NCBI GenBank assembly: GCA_965230045.1
Contig: OZ245940.1
Location: 2,294,001 to 2,358,000, forward strand
Length of the DNA: 64,000 nt
Direction: 5' to 3'
Origin: G963662905 sp965230045
Lineage (GTDB): Bacteria; Bacteroidota; Bacteroidia; Bacteroidales; WRLA01
The translations under genes were made by a program, and so were the position numbers. The notes under the pieces are model-generated. The model saw only the letters and a list, made by a program, of their open reading frames with translations, had not been told where the DNA came from and made no database searches. Positions 60,093-64,000 of this stretch are shown piece after piece (the first letter of the stretch is position 1; each line of letters starts with the position of its first letter).

Positions 60093-60114
60093 GTTCTCAA
60101 TATTAAAAATCATC

Positions 60115-61413
60115 ATGGAAAAGAATAAATTGTTCGGCATACTCAATGACTGGAATTACTGGGATAAACCAGTTCCGGCTTATATTATCAGAGAAAATTA
60201 TCAGGAAAAGATAAATCACTATCTCAATAGTGGCGAAGTGATTGTTTTGCGGGGAATCAGGCGTTCAGGGAAATCTACTTTGTTGATCAATCATATTCGT
60301 GCGCTTCATGAGCAGGGTATAGAAAAAAAAGATATTCTCTTTGTGAATTTTGAAGATCCACGATTTGGAACTGGTTTAGACAGTGAATTGCTGGAGCAGA
60401 TTTTTGAAGTGTATCGGGAATTTGTGAACAGCGCTACAAAGCCACATATCTTTCTGGATGAGGTGCAAAATGTAGATCAATGGGAAAAGTGGGTCTTGAT
60501 GGGTTATGAATTGAACCGGGCTCATTTTTATGTGACAGGATCTTCTTCAAAATTGCTGAGCAGGGAATTTGGCACGGCACTCAGTGGGCGGTTTATTGCC
60601 ATTAATACACTCCCTTTGGGTTTTAAGGAGTATCTCTTGTTTAAGGATTTGCCTTCACCAACAAAAGCGAAATTGATAACTCAGAAATTGAGCTTTAAAA
60701 AGGCTTTCAATGATTTTCTTACTGATGGTGGTTTTCCAAAGCTTGCTTCGCTTGATCCGGAATTAAAAAGGCAGGGGATCATTTCATATTACGAAACCAT
60801 TATCCTCAAAGATATCGTGGCGCGCCATAATTTAAAAAATTATGGTAGCGTTAAAAAAGTGGCACTTTTTTTGCTTTCTAATATTGGTAAACCATTTAAT
60901 ATCAATAAGATTAGGACTTCCTTAAGTTTGTCGTATGAGTTGGCCGATAAATATTTTGAATACTTAAAGGATACTTTTCTTTTGTTTGAAATATTCCAAT
61001 ATGACCATTCCTTAAAAAAGCAGTTTGCAAACCGCCGAAAAGTTTATTGTATCGACAATGGTATGCTCAGTTACATTGCCTTCAGGATTTCTGATGATTA
61101 TGGGCGCTATCTGGAGAATCTGGTTTTTGTTGAATTGATGCGCAGGGGCTATGAAGTTTACTTTCATCAGCAAAAAAAAGAATGCGATTTTATTATTAAA
61201 CAAGGTTTGCAAATTACTCAGGCCATACAGGTTAGCCGAACATTGCTCGATGAAAATACAAAACAGCGCGAGATCGCCGGTTTAACAGAAGCCATGAAAG
61301 ACTATGGACTTGATAATGGTTTCGTTCTTACAGAAGATGAGGAATACGATATGGAAACCGATGGATATAAAATCACAGTAAAACCGGTGTGGAAGTGGCT
61401 TTTGGATAATTGA
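60115..61413 (+). CDS. AAA family ATPase with DUF4143 (AAA_14)
   Basis: 432 residues. Walker A is LRGIRRSGKSTLL near residue 47 and Walker B is PHIFLDEVQN, followed by the sensor-like VTGSSSKLLSREFGTALSGR. The C-terminal DUF4143 domain has a PD-(D/E)XK-like core: YLENLVFVELMRRGYEVYF, KKECDFIIK and AIQVSRTL. Such ATPases are numerous in Bacteroidota and archaea and their role is unclear. I start at the ATG at 60115; the open frame extends upstream through the palindrome array. The array in its own promoter suggests regulation, possibly by its own product, although it has no obvious DNA-binding helix-turn-helix. Confidence 0.88.
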   Translation: MEKNKLFGILNDWNYWDKPVPAYIIRENYQEKINHYLNSGEVIVLRGIRRSGKSTLLINHIRALHEQGIEKKDILFVNFEDPRFGTGLDSELLEQIFEVYREFVNSATKPHIFLDEVQNVDQWEKWVLMGYELNRAHFYVTGSSSKLLSREFGTALSGRFIAINTLPLGFKEYLLFKDLPSPTKAKLITQKLSFKKAFNDFLTDGGFPKLASLDPELKRQGIISYYETIILKDIVARHNLKNYGSVKKVALFLLSNIGKPFNINKIRTSLSLSYELADKYFEYLKDTFLLFEIFQYDHSLKKQFANRRKVYCIDNGMLSYIAFRISDDYGRYLENLVFVELMRRGYEVYFHQQKKECDFIIKQGLQITQAIQVSRTLLDENTKQREIAGLTEAMKDYGLDNGFVLTEDEEYDMETDGYKITVKPVWKWLLDN

Positions 61414-61453
61414 ACAGTGAATTCTGAAAAATCTGGATAGGCTACAAAAGGGC

Positions 61454-61484
61454 AAAAAAAACCCAGGGCCTGGAACGGCCCTGG
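61454..61484 (-). terminator. Strong terminator on the minus strand
   Basis: Stem CCAGGGCC / GGCCCTGG with loop TGGAAC. On the minus strand it is followed by TTTTTTTT; on the plus strand there is no T tail. It therefore ends a leftward transcript, not the AAA gene. Confidence 0.75.
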
Positions 61485-61611
61485 TAAAACAGTAATCAAA
61501 AAATAATTAAGTAAACTTAAGAAAATTGAAACAATTAATAAAAAGTAGTTAAGAGCGTTTGATTTTATTTGGTTTGGTTTGCAATATTCACTTTTTTTAT
61601 GAGCGTTTGCT
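61455..61611 (-). ncRNA. Candidate sigma54-dependent small RNA (about 157 nt)
   Basis: Inferred transcript from the sigma54 promoter at 61621-61637 (start near 61611) to the terminator at 61454-61484. No open frame longer than about 8 codons is visible. The RNA would begin GGGAGCAAACGCTC, able to form a GAGC/GCTC hairpin. It contains CAAACGCTC twice, 48 bases apart (61553-61561 and 61601-61609 on the plus strand), then an A/U-rich middle and the GC-rich terminator stem. It lies beyond the 3' end of a gene for a sigma54-activating response regulator on the same strand. Existence is inferred from signals only. Confidence 0.55.
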
Positions 61612-61620
61612 CCCTTTATT

Positions 61621-61637
61621 ATGCAAAGGCCGTGCCA
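61621..61637 (-). promoter_or_regulatory. Sigma54 (-24/-12) promoter
   Basis: Minus-strand TGGCAC, 5 bases, then TTGCAT matches the sigma54 consensus (TGGCAC-N5-TTGCW) at every position. It points away from the response regulator gene, towards the terminator at 61454-61484, with no protein gene between. Confidence 0.65.
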
Positions 61638-61702
61638 TAATTTGTAAGTTGCTGAAAAACAAGATTAAAATTTTTTTTAAATGCTTTTAGCCTGTTGTCT
61701 CT

Positions 61703-61718
61703 TATCCGAAAACGATAT
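61703..61718 (-). promoter_or_regulatory. Possible enhancer site A
   Basis: TATCCG-AAAA-CGATAT, a partial match to the palindrome at 61787. It lies about 90-105 bases upstream of the sigma54 transcription start. Confidence 0.35.
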
Positions 61719-61786
61719 GGTGTTTTATGGTCAGTAAGGTTAAATTAATGTTAAGTCGTTGATTAATAGGAGTGTAACTAAATTTA

Positions 61787-61802
61787 TATCCGATTTCGGA
61801 TA
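61787..61802 (-). promoter_or_regulatory. Possible enhancer site B
   Basis: Perfect palindrome TATCCG-ATTT-CGGATA, about 175-190 bases upstream of the sigma54 start, in the range used by NtrC-type activators. Confidence 0.45.
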
Positions 61803-61803
61803 A

Positions 61804-61820
61804 TATCCCGTTTCCGTATA
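61804..61820 (-). promoter_or_regulatory. Possible enhancer site C
   Basis: TATCCCG-TTT-CCGTATA, an imperfect relative of site B lying directly beside it. Confidence 0.3.
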
Positions 61821-61869
61821 ATTTAATTTATGGGTTTTCACGCTAAAATGAATTTTTTTGGTTGCGACA

Positions 61870-63282
61870 TTAAAAAGTGAGCTTTTTCTCAAATTTCAAA
61901 TTAAATTTTTTAATTCTCCTGTCGAGCGATTGATAGCTGATGCCCAGAAATCGGCTTGCCTGTGATTTATTATAATTCGCTTGTTTCAGCGCCTGAATCA
62001 GTGCATTTTTTTCAAGCATCTCAAGGTTTAGGCTCATCCCTTCTAAGTTTCCTTCTTCCTGCACCTGGCGCATGAGCTTGTTCAGTTCAAAGTGTTTGGG
62101 CAGGAGGCGGTTTCCGTCGCAGAGGATAATGGCTCTTTCTACCATATTTCTCAGCTCCCTGATATTGCCCGGAAAACTGTATTGCATCAATCCTTCATAG
62201 ATCGAGGGGTCAATAGATGGAGTGTTCTTGTTCATTTTTTGTGCATGATCGGCTGCAAAATGTTCGAGCAAGAGCGGGATATCGTCTTTGCGTTTGCGCA
62301 GTGGCGGTACTTCAATTACAAAAGAGTTGAGGCGGTGGAACAAATCAAGCCGGAATTTTTTTTCATCGGTAAGCTGTTTAAGGTTTTGATGTGTTGCCGC
62401 TACAATACGCACGTCAATATCGGTTTCCGTAGTTGTTCCAACGCGGCTGATTTTCTTTTCTTCGAGAACGCGCAGGAATTTAGTTTGGAGGTTCATGGGC
62501 AGGTCTCCGATTTCATCGAGAAAAAGCGTTCCGCCATTTGCAATTTCGAACCAGCCTGCACGGTCGTCGGAAGCGCCGGTAAAAGCGCCTTTTTTATGCC
62601 CGAAAAATTCGCTTTCAAAAAGGCTTTCCGTAATGGCTGAGCTGTTTACGGCATAGAAATATTTGTCTTTCCTTCGGCTCATATAGTGAATGGCACGGGC
62701 AATCAGCTCTTTTCCTGTGCCGCTTTCGCCGATTACCAAAACGGATGTGTCGTCACTTGCGGAAACTTTGGAGATGAGATTTGTGACGTTTTTCATAGCC
62801 GAGCTTTGTCCCACAATGACCTGACCATATTTGTCATCCAGCTTGCGGCTGATGAGGTCAAAATTATGTTCTGCTTCTTTCAGTTTTTTGTTGAGGTTGA
62901 GGAAACGTTTGGTGCGCTCAATCGCATGCAGCACATTGGCAAGTCGAAAGGGCTTTGAAAAGAAATCGGTTGCCCCGTTGCGCAAAGCCTGAATCACACT
63001 GTCCATATCGCCGTGTCCGCTGATCATAATAATTTCCGTATCAGGATAATCTGTTTTTACTGTTTTTAGAAGCTGTAAGCCGTCCATTTCCGGCAAGCGG
63101 ATGTCCATTATAGCAATATCAATCTCTTCTTCCCTGAAAATTTTCAGTGCCTGTGATGGCAATCCGGCTTTAAACACATTAAAACTGTGGTCTGTCAGAA
63201 ATTCCCCGATTTCTTCCCTATAGAGTTCTTCGTCATCAATGATTAAAATATTCAGTCGGTTATCTTTTGCTCCGTTTTGCAT
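61870..63282 (-). CDS. Sigma54-dependent Fis-type response regulator (NtrC family)
   Basis: 470 residues. The receiver domain has the acidic pocket Asp16/Asp17 and the phosphorylation site Asp60 (IAIMDIRLPEMDG). The AAA+ domain has Walker A GESGTGKE, the sigma54-contacting GAFTGA loop (GHKKGAFTGASDD), Walker B GGTLFLDEIGDLP and the arginine-finger region FRLDLFHRL. The C-terminal Fis-type helix-turn-helix is ANYNKSQASRFLGISYQSLD. With GAFTGA intact it should activate sigma54 promoters. Its kinase gene lies 18 bases upstream. A near-consensus sigma54 promoter lies beyond its 3' end on the same strand. Confidence 0.95.
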   Translation of the reverse strand: MQNGAKDNRLNILIIDDEELYREEIGEFLTDHSFNVFKAGLPSQALKIFREEEIDIAIMDIRLPEMDGLQLLKTVKTDYPDTEIIMISGHGDMDSVIQALRNGATDFFSKPFRLANVLHAIERTKRFLNLNKKLKEAEHNFDLISRKLDDKYGQVIVGQSSAMKNVTNLISKVSASDDTSVLVIGESGTGKELIARAIHYMSRRKDKYFYAVNSSAITESLFESEFFGHKKGAFTGASDDRAGWFEIANGGTLFLDEIGDLPMNLQTKFLRVLEEKKISRVGTTTETDIDVRIVAATHQNLKQLTDEKKFRLDLFHRLNSFVIEVPPLRKRKDDIPLLLEHFAADHAQKMNKNTPSIDPSIYEGLMQYSFPGNIRELRNMVERAIILCDGNRLLPKHFELNKLMRQVQEEGNLEGMSLNLEMLEKNALIQALKQANYNKSQASRFLGISYQSLDRRIKKFNLKFEKKLTF

Positions 63283-63300
63283 AGTTTTTATTGTTGCAGT

Positions 63301-64000
63301 TTAGTTTTGTTTGGGTAAAGTGATTTTCATGCAGGTCATTTTTCCAAATTCCGAAAATACTTCGATTTCGCCATGCATTTCTTTTATGATGCCATACGAA
63401 ATAGAAAGTCCCAGTCCCGTTCCTTCTCCTTCTGATTTTGTTGTAAAAAACGGGTCGAAAATCATTTGCTGGGTTTTTTCTTCTATGCCGCTTCCGTTAT
63501 CTTCTACTTCTATGGTTATTTTTTCGTTTTGTATTGATGAGCGGATAAAAACAGATGGGACAAAGTTTTCTGTTGTCTCCTTTTCTTTTTGTTTCAACGC
63601 AGCCCGGGCATTATTTATCAGGTTTATTAATACCTGTTCAAGTTTGTATTTGTTGCCCAATGCCATTAAGTTGCTGTCGCTGATGTCGGTACGAACCTGT
63701 ATTCCATGATTTTTTAATTGGGTCCGGGTTAAGGATAGCGCGTTAGAAATGGCTTCGTTAACCGAGAAAAGTTCGGCTTTGTCTGTTCCTTGTGCCCTGC
63801 TGAAAATGCGGATATGCTCAATGATTTTATTGATGCGTTCGATATTATTGCTGATTGTAACAATCTTTTCATTGAAATATTGTTTGTCGATATTGTCCTG
63901 CTTGAGCTTATAATGCATGTTTTCAATGCTCATGGCAATACCTCCTAAGGGTTGGTTGATTTCATGCGCAATTCCGGCGGCAAGTTTACCTAAGGATTCG
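63301..64000 (-). CDS. Sensor histidine kinase, N-terminal part outside window
   Basis: The 3' 233 codons of a histidine kinase; the frame is open to the right edge. The dimerisation box is visible at the edge, LGKLAAGIAHEINQPLGGIA with the phospho-accepting His. The ATPase domain follows, with the N box LEQVLINLINNARAAL, the G1 box VEDNGSGI, the F box DPFFTTK and the G2 box GEGTGLGLSISYGI. An ATG at 63933 preceded by TTAGGAGG could be mistaken for the start, but it lies just after the His box and would delete it. The sensor part and signal are not in the window. It pairs with the NtrC-type regulator. Confidence 0.93.
   Translation of the reverse strand, partial: ESLGKLAAGIAHEINQPLGGIAMSIENMHYKLKQDNIDKQYFNEKIVTISNNIERINKIIEHIRIFSRAQGTDKAELFSVNEAISNALSLTRTQLKNHGIQVRTDISDSNLMALGNKYKLEQVLINLINNARAALKQKEKETTENFVPSVFIRSSIQNEKITIEVEDNGSGIEEKTQQMIFDPFFTTKSEGEGTGLGLSISYGIIKEMHGEIEVFSEFGKMTCMKITLPKQN

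Noticed and set aside
60034..60114. Upstream in-frame extension of the AAA/DUF4143 gene
   Set aside because: It would place the palindrome array and the -7 box within coding sequence; the ATG at 60115 matches the family start.
60550..60575. TTTGGCACGGCAC as a sigma54 promoter
   Set aside because: The -12 part is missing and it is within the AAA gene.
61454..61484. Hairpin as terminator of the AAA/DUF4143 gene
   Set aside because: The T-run is on the minus strand only, so it ends leftward transcription.
1..64000. CRISPR array, prophage or integrative element
   Set aside because: No regularly spaced direct repeats with unique spacers, no integrase and no phage structural genes were seen.

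Overview
The window is chromosomal DNA of a Bacteroidota bacterium, most likely an anaerobic or fermentative member of the Bacteroidia. The evidence is the Bacteroidota-type promoter box TAnnTTTG in front of many genes, lipoproteins with short lipoboxes, and families that are mainly or often found in this phylum: LruC, GWxTD, BT_3928/DoxX, DUF1599 and LemA-DUF3137. It also carries a three-subunit NADH-linked [FeFe]-hydrogenase. No phage, integrase or transposase gene is visible. Mobile-type DNA is limited to small non-coding elements and a decayed toxin-antitoxin pair.

Layout. 1-2642: two related proteins of unknown function followed by a GH53 galactanase lipoprotein. 2787-7506: hydrogenase operon (cysteine-less thioredoxin-like protein, HydB, HydA, HydC) with promoter and terminator. 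7605-9412: an Rpn-type nuclease and a broken UPF0175/PIN toxin-antitoxin module. 9543-14295: pyruvate dehydrogenase operon pdhA-pdhB-pdhC-lpd on the minus strand. 14487-20032: acetyltransferase, formyltransferase-like protein, duplicated membrane protein, MORN-type protein, RNA methylase and mnmH. 20863-26502: RND efflux operon. 26654-32125: LemA, three DUF3137 paralogues and small lipoproteins. 32303-38854: OmpA-like protein, a large exported protein, an M23 peptidase and a HAD hydrolase. 38957-49520: flavoreductase, rlmN, LruC lipoprotein, aroQ, a glycosyltransferase, a GWxTD protein, two identical tRNA-Ser genes and a tpiA operon. 49455-59951: folP, cdaA, the ruvX-def-lipoprotein operon, MscS, a GT39-like protein, folC, pabC, pabB and pabA. 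59995-64000: an AAA/DUF4143 ATPase behind an operator-like array, then a probable sigma54-dependent small RNA, an NtrC-type response regulator and the 3' part of its histidine kinase.

How genes work together. Pyruvate dehydrogenase makes acetyl-CoA and NADH, and the hydrogenase can reoxidise NADH (with ferredoxin) to H2. Chorismate supply (aroQ) and folate synthesis (pabA, pabB, pabC, folP, folC) are spread over several transcription units within about 17 kb. rlmN, mnmH, def, ruvX and the UPF0020 methylase are housekeeping RNA, protein and DNA maintenance genes.

Most notable non-coding content. (1) A near-perfect sigma54 promoter at 61621-61637 and a strong terminator at 61454-61484 delimit a roughly 157-nt non-coding transcript beside a sigma54 activator gene, with palindromes at enhancer distance. 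(2) Three 16-bp palindromes lie exactly 33 bp apart in front of the AAA/DUF4143 ATPase. (3) A MITE-like family has three copies with terminal inverted repeats and 7-8 bp target duplications, plus two decayed ends. (4) A complete tRNA-Ser transcription unit is duplicated, with one of these elements between the copies.
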